Assembly (NCBI GenBank): GCA_963714415.1
Contig: CAVQOL010000023.1
Span: 5,633-69,632, forward strand
Reading direction: 5' to 3'
Source of the DNA: JAGXRK01 sp963714415
Lineage (GTDB): Bacteria; Bacteroidota; Ignavibacteria; Ignavibacteriales; Ignavibacteriaceae
DNA length: 64,000 bases
The notes under the pieces are model-generated. The model did not search any database and was not told the DNA's origin. It was given only the letters and a program-made list of their open reading frames with translations. Both the position numbers and the translations under genes were made by a program. Of the stretch, positions 18,614-27,996 are shown in pieces (the first letter of the stretch is position 1; each line of letters starts with the position of its first letter).

Positions 18614-20479
18614 ATGAATCATGTACGGCTAGCTGTTATTTTGGCTGCAGGCATTGGCTCACGCCTTAGGGAAATTGTTGAAGACAAACCAAAAGGATTC
18701 ATGCAATTCGACAATAAACCAATCATTGAAGAATCAATTACTAAGCTAATCAGAATAGGAATTACAAAAATTATTATTGTAACCGGATTCCATTCTGAAT
18801 ATTACGATATGCTGAAGAAGAAATATCCATTCATTTTAACAATAAAAAATCAGCACTTTGAAAATACCGGAAGTATGTTTTCTCTTTTTACAGCCAGGGA
18901 ACTTATCAATAATGATTTCCTGCTTTTAGAATCAGATTTGATTTATGAGTATAAAGCTTTACAAGTGATACAAAACTCCGTATTCAGTAATTGCATACTA
19001 TTATCGGGTACTACTAACTCGGGCGATGAGGTTTATGTTGGAACCCATGAGAATAGAATTGTGAACTTGTCAAAGAATCATAATGAGATAAAGAAATTAG
19101 GAGGAGAATTAGTAGGTATCTCGAAAATATCAAACGACTTATATAAACTGATGGTTGATCATTCAGAAAAACAATTTAACAAGAATCAACAATATCAATA
19201 TGAAGATTGTTTGACTGATATAAGTAATCTTAAAGAAATTAATTTTGAGCTCATTGAAGATTTGGCGTGGATGGAAATTGACGATAATAATCATTTTAAA
19301 AAAGCTTCAGAGAAAATATATCCGCTGATTCAAAAAAGAGACTCCGGGTTAATTATTTCAAAAAAAATCAGGCGAAATGTTTTACTCAATCCCGGTCCGG
19401 CCACAACAACCGATACTGTAAAGCTATCTATGGTTGTTGAGGATATCTGCCCAAGAGAAAAAGAATTTGGCGAACTTGTGGAAAGTATTAGAAAAGATCT
19501 TGTGCAAATTGTTCATGGTGAAGATTTGTACGAGACGGTTCTGTTTGCCAGCTCTGGAACGGGAGCAATGGAAGCGTGTCTTACTTCAGTAGTTCCGGAT
19601 AACAAAACCGTTTTGATCATTAATAATGGTGCATATGGTAAACGAATGCAGCAGATTTGTGAAAATTTCGGTGTGAATCGTATCGATTACGATATTGAAT
19701 GGGGTGATCCTGTTGATCTAAGGACTCTTGATTCTATTCTTAATAAGCACAAAGATAAAATATCACACCTTGCATTTGTCCATCATGAAACCACTGTCGG
19801 GATTTTAAATCCCCTCGAACTGATTTCCAAACTCGCAGTAAAATACAACATTGAAATCATAGTTGATGCAATGTCTTCATTTGCTGGTATTCCCATCGAT
19901 GTGAAAGAATCCAATATTCACTATCTCATTTCATCTGCAAATAAATGTATTCAGGGAATGGCCGGAATTAGTTTTGTCATATGTAACAAAGATTCATTGA
20001 AAAAAACGAAAAACTACAGAAGGCGGAGTTTTTATTTCAATCTATATGATAATTACACATTTTTCTCAGAGCAAAATCAAATGCAGTTCACTCCGCCAGT
20101 GCAAGTTTTATATGCACTGCGACAAGCAATTAACGAATACTTCATTGAAACTGAAGAAGGCAGGGCAAATCGTTACACTGAATTATATGAAGTGTTAAAA
20201 ACCGGATTGAAAAAATTAGGATTTAAGTTTCTTGTTGATGATAAATTTCATGCAAAGATTTTAACTGCGGTTATAGAACCAGATGACCATAATTATAATT
20301 TTACAGAAATGCACGACTACTTACGTGAGCAAGGTTTCACGATTTATCCCGGTAAAGGTGCAAAACAAAATACTTTTCGTCTTGCAAACATGGGTGAAAT
20401 ATACAAGGACGATATAATTAGATTCCTACAGTGTCTGGAGGATTATATAAAACTAAAAAACATTTCAACTACTTCTTGA
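18614..20479 (+). CDS. pntC: AEP cytidylyltransferase fused to AEP-pyruvate transaminase (PntC-AEPT)
   Basis: This 621-residue fusion has two domains. Residues 5-245 are a nucleotidyltransferase with a full loop AVILAAGIGSRLREI, Lys27 in KPKGFMQF, and metal-type acids at ESDLIYEY (Asp108) and MEIDDNNHF. Residues 254-615 are a class V aminotransferase: LLNPGPATTT, FASSGTGAMEAC, VDAMSSFAG (Asp418) and the PLP lysine Lys444 in SSANKCIQG, as in PhnW. Such PntC-AEPT fusions are known from Treponema denticola, where the first domain makes CMP-AEP. The predicted path is phosphonoacetaldehyde to AEP, then CMP-AEP. It begins 13 bases after ppd and ends at a strong terminator. Confidence 0.9.
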   Translation: MNHVRLAVILAAGIGSRLREIVEDKPKGFMQFDNKPIIEESITKLIRIGITKIIIVTGFHSEYYDMLKKKYPFILTIKNQHFENTGSMFSLFTARELINNDFLLLESDLIYEYKALQVIQNSVFSNCILLSGTTNSGDEVYVGTHENRIVNLSKNHNEIKKLGGELVGISKISNDLYKLMVDHSEKQFNKNQQYQYEDCLTDISNLKEINFELIEDLAWMEIDDNNHFKKASEKIYPLIQKRDSGLIISKKIRRNVLLNPGPATTTDTVKLSMVVEDICPREKEFGELVESIRKDLVQIVHGEDLYETVLFASSGTGAMEACLTSVVPDNKTVLIINNGAYGKRMQQICENFGVNRIDYDIEWGDPVDLRTLDSILNKHKDKISHLAFVHHETTVGILNPLELISKLAVKYNIEIIVDAMSSFAGIPIDVKESNIHYLISSANKCIQGMAGISFVICNKDSLKKTKNYRRRSFYFNLYDNYTFFSEQNQMQFTPPVQVLYALRQAINEYFIETEEGRANRYTELYEVLKTGLKKLGFKFLVDDKFHAKILTAVIEPDDHNYNFTEMHDYLREQGFTIYPGKGAKQNTFRLANMGEIYKDDIIRFLQCLEDYIKLKNISTTS

Positions 20480-20587
20480 TAGAAATATTGTTTGCGTGAT
20501 TCAGAAATATTCTTTTCATTGATTCCAGCCTTCGCCTAAAGGTAAACCGGAATGGCCGTATCGGGCCGATAATTGATTTTTCATAAA

Positions 20588-20614
20588 AAACCCCGATAGT
20601 TTTAATCGGGGTTT
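20588..20614. terminator. Bidirectional terminator between the phosphonate operon and the S41 gene
   Basis: The perfect stem AAACCCCGAT / ATCGGGGTTT has a 7-base loop, with A-runs before it and T-runs after it. It serves the plus-strand operon ending at 20479 and the minus-strand gene ending at 20639. Confidence 0.9.
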
Positions 20615-20638
20615 CGGTTAAGGTTAAATGAACATTTA

Positions 20639-22023
20639 CTACTCACCGTTTTGCATTCTCCTGATCATCGTTTTAGCATTTTCATTATCGGAATTAAGCT
20701 TAATAGATTTTTTATAGTTTTTAATAGCAAGATCATTTTCACCGTTTTCATATATGCTTCAGCAAGACTGTCCCATACGTTTGCAGACTCAGGATATTTT
20801 TCAGTATTGAATTTAAATATTGATATAGCCATCTGGTTCTTTTGTTCACCAAGGAATTGATAGCCAAGCATATTTATTTCCACTTCACCGATCAAATTCT
20901 TCTTTAATAATTTATTAAGGGAGCTGTAAACTATATTTTCAGCATCAATACTGTTTTTATTAAAAAGCTCTTCTGCATCGGTAAGGTTTTTAAGCAGGCC
21001 ATCAAAGTCTGCATTTACATCAGCTAGAAGTTTTTGTTTATACTTTTCCGCTTCAACTGTTGCAAGCTCAAGTGCTTTATCCAGCGCATCATCTGCAGAA
21101 GTTTCAATATCCGGTTTAACACCAACACCTTCCCAATTAGTGTTTGTAATGGGATTTATTGCCTTTCCTGTTGGAACAAAAACAGTCAGTCCATTACCGG
21201 CCGGAAACATACCGCCGGGATTTGCGCCTCCACCTGTAACTTCCCCAATTATTACTCCGCGTTTTTGCGTTTTAATATTATATGTGAATTCCTCTCCGCC
21301 TGAAAAAGTATAATTGCTCGTAAGAACAAACATCGGAACATGGGACATTTTTTTACCGTCAACTTTTTCATTAGTCCAGTATTCAACTGTTCTGTCTCCT
21401 TCACGCCAGTACAAACTGTTAAGGTGTGTCGGTTTTTCAAAAAAGTAACTGAGTATAAACCTTATCATTTCAGGACTTCCGCCGCCGTTTCTTCTTAAAT
21501 CAAATATTACCGCGTTAGAGTTTGAAATAAATTTCATCGCTAAGACTGCAACATCATATGCTTTATCAGATTGAGCAAAACCTCTGAGATCAACATACCC
21601 GATGCCGCCGTCAAGAATTTCAACTTTTCTAAATGCGTAATTTCGCTCGTCGTTTTCTTTTAAATTTTTGTACTGTTCAAAGTATGCATTGGAAGAACCT
21701 GATTCATTCATCACTCCCCTTTGAATACTAACGCGCATATGTTTATCCTTGCTTACACTCTGCAGCTCTTCTGTAAGCAGATCGGCAAACTCCTTTTTAT
21801 CGGAAACCTTGCTGAAGCTGCCGTCTTCCAGTTTGGCTTTAATATGTGAAGCACATAGTTTTCCCACGTCAGGAAAAACATATCTGTCTATAAGCAGTTG
21901 TGAAATGTTGTCAATAGTCTCTTTTTTCTGTTCATCATTTAATTCCTGTGCCTGCATCGAAGATGAAATAAAAATAAGGGTAATAAGAAGTGTTACGGTA
22001 ATTATTCTTATCGAAAATTTCAT
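20639..22023 (-). CDS. S41 (IRBP/tail-specific-like) peptidase with C-terminal TPR part (one frameshift)
   Basis: The protein has a signal peptide (MKFSIRIITVTLLITLIFIS...) and a central S41 protease core without PDZ domain: GGIGYVDLRGFAQ, VIFDLRRNGGGSPEMI, and the nucleophile Ser241 in NYTFSGGEEF. The C-terminal 100 residues are TPR-like. The main frame runs to 20665, but a missing A near 20750 scrambles the last 30 codons. In the corrected frame they read MKNGENDLAIKNYKKSIKLN and end at a TAG at 20639. It is probably a periplasmic processing protease of the retinol-binding-protein-like type. Confidence 0.88.
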
Positions 22024-22177
22024 AGTGACTCCTTTTTTCTTTTAAATTTACTGCAAAGAAAATCTATATGGGAAGATGTTTGTATGAACGGTAATTTTAT
22101 GTTGTAATGCGGTTATTTCTAATTATTAATAAATGCATACAACATTCCCGCCGCAGGTAATTGTTTTTTAAGAAAAC

Positions 22178-22507
22178 TTACTTCCGAGGCAAATAATCTT
22201 CTCTAACGGGAGAAAAAACTTCTATTACCACTGAGTTTTCCAGTACTTCAACGCCGTGTTCAACGTTACCCGGAATGCACCAGCTGTCTCCCGGTTCAGC
22301 GTTAAATCTTTCACTATCAATCGTAAAAATCATTCGCCCGGAGATCATATAGCCTGTTTGTTCGTGAGGATGTTTATGATTCTGTACTATGCTTCCCTTT
22401 TCAAGCTTGAATTCACTAAGTGATGTTTTGCTGCCATAACTCAATGTCTTATAATTAACTCCATCCAGAGCTTTTACGTAATTGTTTATATCTTTTTTAT
22501 AAAACAT
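22178..22507 (-). CDS. Cupin-domain protein
   Basis: This 109-residue protein is a single cupin barrel. The metal motifs are HKHPHEQTGYMISG (G-x5-H-x-H-x3-4-E type) and PGDSWCIPGNVEHGVEV. The conserved His/Glu set points to a metal centre, but cupins of this size include isomerases, dioxygenases and sensors, and the substrate cannot be given. It lies 29 bases downstream of the beta-lactamase-like gene on the same strand, so they may share a transcript. Confidence 0.85.
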   Translation of the reverse strand: MFYKKDINNYVKALDGVNYKTLSYGSKTSLSEFKLEKGSIVQNHKHPHEQTGYMISGRMIFTIDSERFNAEPGDSWCIPGNVEHGVEVLENSVVIEVFSPVREDYLPRK

Positions 22508-22536
22508 TTTTAGTATCTCCTTAAGCTGAGTTTATT

Positions 22537-23715
22537 TTAGTTAATTGCTGGCAAAATATAGCCGCTCATAATATCATCGTTCGGCGGATTGCTTATATAA
22601 TTTGCACCTGTAAAAACCACAACCATATTTTCAGATGGAATAACAATTATCTGCTGTCCACCCCAGCCCTCTGCGTTGAATGAATAATATGATCTTATTC
22701 CAACAGAGTATCTTTTCAACCACCAGAGATAACCGTAACCGTATGCCCAGTTAACCGGCGGTGTAATTTGGTTCTGTATGGATTTGTTTATCCATTCTTC
22801 CGAAATAATTTGTTCACCGTTCCACATTCCCTTTTTAAGATAGAGATAGCCAATCTTCGCCATATCTCTCGGTGTAATATAAACATCGCCGTGGCAGCAT
22901 GTAATACCGGAAGGATACAACGTCTGCCAGTTATAGTTTGTTATCCTCAGCTTGCTGAATAAATTATTATAGGAGAAAGTTTTTACACTAAGTCCGCTGG
23001 CTTTTCTTACTATTTCGCCAAGGAGATCAACACCGCCGCCGTTGTAATAATAAGCAGTGCCGGGTTCAGTAACAATTGGCTTGCTAAGCAGGTAATAAAC
23101 CGGATCGTACGATTGATTAAACTGAATAATATCATGATCGGATTCTGAAACCGAAACATCCCATTCATTCCACTCCAGTCCGCTGGACATAGTAAGCATA
23201 TGTTTAATTGTTATCTTTTCTTTTTGAGTATCCATCAACAATGTATAGTCGGGCAAGTAAGTAAATATTTTATCATCGGCGCTTGCTATGTAACCTTTAT
23301 CAATTGCAATACCTACAAGTGCAGAAGTAAAACTTTTAGTGGCTGAATGTGTATTGTGTCGTGCATCGCGATCAAATTCAATATACGTTCCAAGGTAATC
23401 CGGGCTTGAATATCCGAAGTCGTGTCCAGGATGATATGCTTCAAAAACTAGTTTGTCGTTCTTAACAATTACAACTGAATGCACTTCATTATAGGTGTTG
23501 TTGTTTAGATTGTAAAGAAGTGCTTCTAATCTTGGGATATTCATCCCAACCGAGCTTAACGATGCTGTTTCCCAACCGTCACCAGTTTCTTCCGGTATTG
23601 TGTAAGGATCGCTGCCGGTTGGTGTTGGATTTATTGATGAGTCTTCTTCACATGCAATGAGAAAATAACCCGAAAGCATTATCAGAAGGAAAAGAGAATT
23701 ATATTTTACTTTCAT
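22537..23715 (-). CDS. Lipoprotein serine hydrolase, beta-lactamase (class C) family, second copy
   Basis: This 392-residue lipoprotein (lipobox LIAC, Cys22) has the catalytic motif Ser124-Ala-Thr-Lys127 (HSATKSFTSALVG) and the tyrosine motif PGTAYYYNGGG. GYGYLWWLKRY and GWGGQQIIVIP lie near the C-terminus. It resembles the protein at 3134-4234, and both share the layout of a long lipoprotein linker followed by the hydrolase domain. The substrate is unknown; peptidoglycan peptides or esters are the usual family targets. Confidence 0.87.
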   Translation of the reverse strand: MKVKYNSLFLLIMLSGYFLIACEEDSSINPTPTGSDPYTIPEETGDGWETASLSSVGMNIPRLEALLYNLNNNTYNEVHSVVIVKNDKLVFEAYHPGHDFGYSSPDYLGTYIEFDRDARHNTHSATKSFTSALVGIAIDKGYIASADDKIFTYLPDYTLLMDTQKEKITIKHMLTMSSGLEWNEWDVSVSESDHDIIQFNQSYDPVYYLLSKPIVTEPGTAYYYNGGGVDLLGEIVRKASGLSVKTFSYNNLFSKLRITNYNWQTLYPSGITCCHGDVYITPRDMAKIGYLYLKKGMWNGEQIISEEWINKSIQNQITPPVNWAYGYGYLWWLKRYSVGIRSYYSFNAEGWGGQQIIVIPSENMVVVFTGANYISNPPNDDIMSGYILPAIN

Positions 23716-23872
23716 AACATTCTCTCCTATTTAATATTCTAATATCTCTTGTGTAATTTATGACGTTCACTTGTATAAGTAAACACCCATTAAGTGCCGA
23801 AAGGAATGAAGATAAGAAATCAGCGGTCCCGCTAAATTTTTTTAACATTTAGTTGGGTTTCAGCGAAAATTC

Positions 23873-23899
23873 GGAGACTGTTTAATTTAAACAGCCTCC
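23873..23899 (-). terminator. Hairpin after the 23914-24477 gene
   Basis: On the minus strand GGAGGCTGTTT pairs with AAACAGTCTCC (one wobble pair), starting about 15 bases past the stop. The T-run after it is short. Confidence 0.5.
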
Positions 23900-23913
23900 T
23901 CTAAAATGAATAG

Positions 23914-24477
23914 TTAAACTGCGGGCCATAACCAGCCGAATATACCGGCAGTGAACAGCGCATATATAAGTCCATCAAACATCGATTTTAGTGTGGTGCT
24001 CCAGCTTCTTTTGTACCAGATGCTGTTCTGCATTAAAGCAAGGCTGTAACCGACAAATGCAGTAGCCCCTGCAAACCTGAATACCGAAAGATAATGAGCT
24101 CCCGGTTCAAGAGCACGCCCCGCAATATATGCCGCAAAAACTCCAACTATTATGCAATAGACAAACCACTGGGCAAGACTTGAACCCATATTAGTTTGTC
24201 CCGATGGGAACATATTAATAAAAGCAACCGGACCTTTATTCATCTTTTCCTTGAACTCCTGTGTGTTTCTTTCCTTATTGTCTTTTGCATATGGAAGAAC
24301 ATACTCGCCGGGCGGAATACTATGCTTTCTGAGATCATCTATTACCGGATCTTCGGAAGGAAGTTTTTTGAAGTCCGTATTGTGATAAGTAAACAACATA
24401 TGAAGCACTGAACTCACTATAAAAACTGCAACTGCAGACAGTAGTATAGGAAGCCAAAGGCTGGTGATAGCAATCAT
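23914..24477 (-). CDS. Conserved membrane protein of unknown function
   Basis: This 187-residue protein has an N-terminal membrane segment (about 8-28), a soluble stretch of about 65 residues with IPPGEYVLPYAKDNKE and NKGPVAFINMFPSG, and three more membrane segments to the C-terminus ending GIFGWLWPAV. The family is widespread in environmental bacteria. No catalytic motif is apparent. It has its own ribosome site and a hairpin after it, so it is probably monocistronic. Confidence 0.75.
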   Translation of the reverse strand: MIAITSLWLPILLSAVAVFIVSSVLHMLFTYHNTDFKKLPSEDPVIDDLRKHSIPPGEYVLPYAKDNKERNTQEFKEKMNKGPVAFINMFPSGQTNMGSSLAQWFVYCIIVGVFAAYIAGRALEPGAHYLSVFRFAGATAFVGYSLALMQNSIWYKRSWSTTLKSMFDGLIYALFTAGIFGWLWPAV

Positions 24478-24755
24478 TTGAGTGACTCCTTCTAGATAAT
24501 TTAAAAATTAGTTTGAATTAAGTACTTGATAAAAAAAATAACCCTCGGTATGATATTATAAATAAATATTTTCACAACCAAGAAGACTTTTGCATGTTAA
24601 TATTTTCTAATTGCATCCATTTTTAGAAGGGGCAGTTATTAAAATGTTTTTTATGATATGCGGTTTGTAAAATTCTGGTAAGATATTTTAGTCAAGGACT
24701 CGCCTATCCTAATTATATCGGGATAAGCCTCCGGCTGAGATGTCCGACTTTTCCA

Positions 24756-25181
24756 TTACATTTTTACAGCCTTAAATGTTCCTCTGTTGGAAGCAATAAC
24801 AGTTTTAAACCACCTCCAATCTCCAGAAAAGGTTCCATTAGAAAGTTCGCCGACAAGTTCTACATAATTTTCCGGATTATCCGGATTGAGATTAATATAC
24901 ATACTGTCGCCATATATTCTCCCGGTAAAAAATCCGAGTCCATACTGCGGTCCGCAAACTGTGCAGTTTTTAATATCCCTTATAGACCAGTTCCCTTCAA
25001 TTAAGTTTGAATCAACTTTGCTTATGTACAAACTGCCTTCACCAATAAGCTCGCCGACAATATTAAAGCTTTTATAGCTGAAACTGCCGTAAGGAAAAGG
25101 TTCTGAGTTTTTCCCTGCGGAACAGCTTTGAAGAATTGTTAAAATTCCCGCGAACAGAAAAAAAATAAGTGTCTTTTTCAT
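24756..25181 (-). CDS. Small lipoprotein of unknown function
   Basis: This 141-residue protein has a lipobox LQSC at about residue 20. The mature part is rich in strands with alternating glycine and aromatic residues (VGELIGEGSLYISKV, IEGNWSIRDI, FSGDWRWF), consistent with a small beta-barrel or lipocalin-like fold. Two cysteines in NCTVCGPQ could form a disulfide or a metal site. No family is recognised. Confidence 0.7.
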   Translation of the reverse strand: MKKTLIFFLFAGILTILQSCSAGKNSEPFPYGSFSYKSFNIVGELIGEGSLYISKVDSNLIEGNWSIRDIKNCTVCGPQYGLGFFTGRIYGDSMYINLNPDNPENYVELVGELSNGTFSGDWRWFKTVIASNRGTFKAVKM

Positions 25182-25433
25182 TTTATCTAAAGTTTTTGTG
25201 ATGCTGTTTTATTTACAGAGAAAGATCATATTGAAACAAAAATAAATCAACAGAATAATTGTGCCCTTTTCTGCTTTTCACTTTCAAATTTATTTTTGAT
25301 ATTACTAAATATAGGTTTTTACTTGGACGAAATCTTTTTAGACAGGAATTTCTTTTATAATTTGCGATAGTAAATAATAAAGTATATTATTACTCAGATA
25401 TTTACGCAATCATCAACAAATAAAAATATAAAA

Positions 25434-26282
25434 ATGCGCTGGAGAGGAACAAAACAAAGTTTCAACGGAGAAGAAAAGAGAGGCATTTTACTAAAAGTTA
25501 TAGCTGGTCTTATCATCGGAATAACAGCAATTGTTTTAGTAGCTATGCTACTCGGCGTGAATCCAGTTTCGTTGTTTAAAAACACACAGTCTAATGATCA
25601 GTTAACTTCAACAGAACTTACTGAAATTGCTCATAACAAAGAGCTAAGTCATTTAATTTCTACGGTAGTTGCTGAAACAGGTGATTTCTGGAATATAATC
25701 CTGCATAATACAGATATAACTTTCCGAAGACCTGAATTAGTTCTGTACAACAATAAAATTGATCCGATGTGTGAAAGAATAGATTCAGTAGCTGGTCCTT
25801 TTTACTGTCCTTTAAGTGAAAGAATTTACATAGATATCAGTTTTCACGACGACCTACTTCACAAACGATTCGATGCTTCCAATCACTTTGCTATGGTATA
25901 TATAGTTGCTCATGAAGTCGGACATCATATTCAAAAATTATTAGGCGTCATTAATAAGAAGCATTCACAGTGTTTAAAAATAAGTAAGGAGGAATATTCT
26001 CAGTACTCTTTACGCCTGGAGCTTCAGGCAGATTTTTATGCGGGCGTTTGGGCTCATTACTCGCACAGATTAAATATGCTTGAAGAGCGTGATATTAAGG
26101 CAGCATTAAATGCTGCAAGCGATGCTGGTCATGAACTTGTTCAGAAAAGTGAGAAGCACGATTACAAAGTGCTGGATTCTTTTACTCACGGAACTGCCGA
26201 GCAAAGAATAAAATGGTTTTACAAGGGATTTACAACCGGCGATTACAAACAGGGCGATACCTTTAATACAAGTGAACTTTAG
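25434..26282 (+). CDS. Neutral zinc metallopeptidase, YpfJ family
   Basis: This 282-residue protein has one N-terminal membrane segment (about 20-42) and an external zinc protease domain with HEVGHH (His160, Glu161, His164). A downstream acidic residue in LELQADFYAGVWAHY (Glu near 190) is the likely third ligand. The length, the N-terminus MRWRG-x-QS and the order of motifs match the YpfJ/neutral zinc metallopeptidase family, whose physiological substrate is unknown. It is followed by a palindrome that may terminate it. Confidence 0.88.
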   Translation: MRWRGTKQSFNGEEKRGILLKVIAGLIIGITAIVLVAMLLGVNPVSLFKNTQSNDQLTSTELTEIAHNKELSHLISTVVAETGDFWNIILHNTDITFRRPELVLYNNKIDPMCERIDSVAGPFYCPLSERIYIDISFHDDLLHKRFDASNHFAMVYIVAHEVGHHIQKLLGVINKKHSQCLKISKEEYSQYSLRLELQADFYAGVWAHYSHRLNMLEERDIKAALNAASDAGHELVQKSEKHDYKVLDSFTHGTAEQRIKWFYKGFTTGDYKQGDTFNTSEL

Positions 26283-26297
26283 GTCGTATATGCTTAC

Positions 26298-26330
26298 GTG
26301 GAGAGTTCACCTTTCAGGTGACCTCCATTT
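26298..26330. terminator. Palindrome of the dispersed GTGGAG family
   Basis: GTGGAGAGTTCACCTTTCAGGTGACCTCCATTT forms a stem with a small bulge, 16 bases after the metallopeptidase stop. It is related to the palindromes at 132-168 and 37841-37874. Confidence 0.5.
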
Positions 26331-26345
26331 CAGAAGGAAATAAAA

Positions 26346-26375
26346 TAAAAACCCGATTCATAATGAACCGGGTTT
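26346..26375 (-). terminator. Intrinsic terminator of citrate synthase
   Basis: On the minus strand AAACCCG pairs with CGGGTTT and is followed by TTATTTTA, 43 bases after the gltA stop. Confidence 0.8.
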
Positions 26376-26417
26376 AGAATATTTAACAACTATGGAAATG
26401 AATCGCTAAAATTTAAC

Positions 26418-27725
26418 TTATTTTATTCCTGCCATATCTTCCAGCATAGCTGTTGTAAGTGATTTTGGTCTTTCAATCGGATAGCCGAGTGCACGATCCC
26501 AGATAATATTGGAAACAACACCAAGTGCTCTTCCAATACCAAAAAGTACTGTATAGTAATCATATTCAGTTAAGCCGTAATACCACTGAATCACGCCTGA
26601 TTGAGCATCAACATTTGGCCATGGATTTTTTGCTTTGCCTTGCTCAAGTAGTATTGGAGGAACTACTTTAAATAACAAGTCAACATACTTGAACAAAGGA
26701 TAATCAGGCAAATGCTTTAAGCAAAACTCACGCTGTGCCATATAGCGGGGATCGGTTTTTCTTAAAACTGCATGTCCGAATCCCGGAACAACCTGTCCAC
26801 CTTTCAGAGTATCCCAAACAAATTGTTTCATTTCTTCTTCTGTAGGAACTTTACCGCCTTTTTGTTCATACACCTGCTGAGTCCATCTTAATACTTCCTG
26901 ATTTGCAAGTCCGTGTAATGGACCTGCTAATCCGTTTATCATCGCAGATATTGAATAATAAACATCCGAAAGTGCGCTTGCAACAAGATGTCCGGTATGT
27001 GCACTTACATTTCCGCTTTCATGATCACTATGAAGAATGAAATACATTCTTGCTACGTCATCGTACGGTTTTTTAATTCCCATCATATGGGCAAAGTTAC
27101 CACCCATATCGAGCTTTGGATTGGGAGGAATTATGTCACCGTTTTTATATTTAAGTCTGTAAATAAAAGCAGCAATTTGTGGAAGACGGGCTAATAGGGT
27201 TAATCCATCTTCATAAGTAGGAGCCCAATAATCGTTCTTATTTAAATTTCCCGTTTCATACTCTTTAACGAATATCGACTCTTTCTGCATAGAAACAATA
27301 GCAGCAGAGAACATCGCCATTGGATGAGAATCAACTGGAAGTGCTTTAAGCATATCGAATACATACTTTGGGACTTCCTGTCTTTTACGGAATTCTTCAG
27401 CAACTTCTTCAACGTCTTCTTTAGTAGGAACTTCACCGGTTAAAAGAAGATAGAAAAATCCTTCTACATAAGGCATTTCACCGCCGGGAACTTTAGGAAG
27501 TTTTTCCATTACCTCCGGAATGGTAAATCCTCGGAATCTTATCCCTTCCATAGGATCGAGATATGAAATATCTGTTACGAGGCTTCTGATACCTCGAGCA
27601 CCGCCAATTACCTGGCCGATGTTAACTTCACCCACTTTTACGTCTCCGAACTCTTTTACTAAGCGAGTTGTTCGCGGACGCCAGTCTTCAATTTTTTCCT
27701 GAAGTTTCTTCTTCAAGGCTGACAT
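26418..27725 (-). CDS. gltA: Citrate synthase, eukaryotic/mitochondrial type
   Basis: This 435-residue enzyme has the catalytic His in GPLHGLANQEV, the second His in PGFGHAVLRKTDPR, and the catalytic Asp in NVDAQSGV. Characteristic blocks HSDHESGNVSAHT and SLVTDISYLDPMEGIRFRG match the animal mitochondrial and Geobacter-like enzymes more closely than the hexameric E. coli type. It condenses acetyl-CoA and oxaloacetate. A strong AGGAGGAG ribosome site precedes the ATG. In this class citrate synthase is generally dimeric and not NADH-inhibited; that is family knowledge, not seen here. Confidence 0.95.
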   Translation of the reverse strand: MSALKKKLQEKIEDWRPRTTRLVKEFGDVKVGEVNIGQVIGGARGIRSLVTDISYLDPMEGIRFRGFTIPEVMEKLPKVPGGEMPYVEGFFYLLLTGEVPTKEDVEEVAEEFRKRQEVPKYVFDMLKALPVDSHPMAMFSAAIVSMQKESIFVKEYETGNLNKNDYWAPTYEDGLTLLARLPQIAAFIYRLKYKNGDIIPPNPKLDMGGNFAHMMGIKKPYDDVARMYFILHSDHESGNVSAHTGHLVASALSDVYYSISAMINGLAGPLHGLANQEVLRWTQQVYEQKGGKVPTEEEMKQFVWDTLKGGQVVPGFGHAVLRKTDPRYMAQREFCLKHLPDYPLFKYVDLLFKVVPPILLEQGKAKNPWPNVDAQSGVIQWYYGLTEYDYYTVLFGIGRALGVVSNIIWDRALGYPIERPKSLTTAMLEDMAGIK

Positions 27726-27996
27726 GTTCTCCTCCTGTATTTTTTTGTTGAAATTTTTTCTATTAAATACACTTGTTCAGCAATTTTTGATTTCTGCTAT
27801 TAACAATATACGAAGAAAATTAAATTGCTTGAATAGAACTCACCAAAAAATCTGCTATATTTTTTATAATATTGAGTTTGAAAGCCCAGTCTATACGGCA
27901 GAGAGTATTGATAGGATAGAATCACTTGAGAATAAAGAAAGCTTATATTATCAATTTTTCTCTCATTTTTTAAATATCTGACTTTATCTGTATAGC

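Noticed and set aside
27724..27981. Open frame of 85 codons next to gltA
   Set aside because: No ribosome site, AT-rich random composition, and it overlaps the gltA ribosome site on the other strand.
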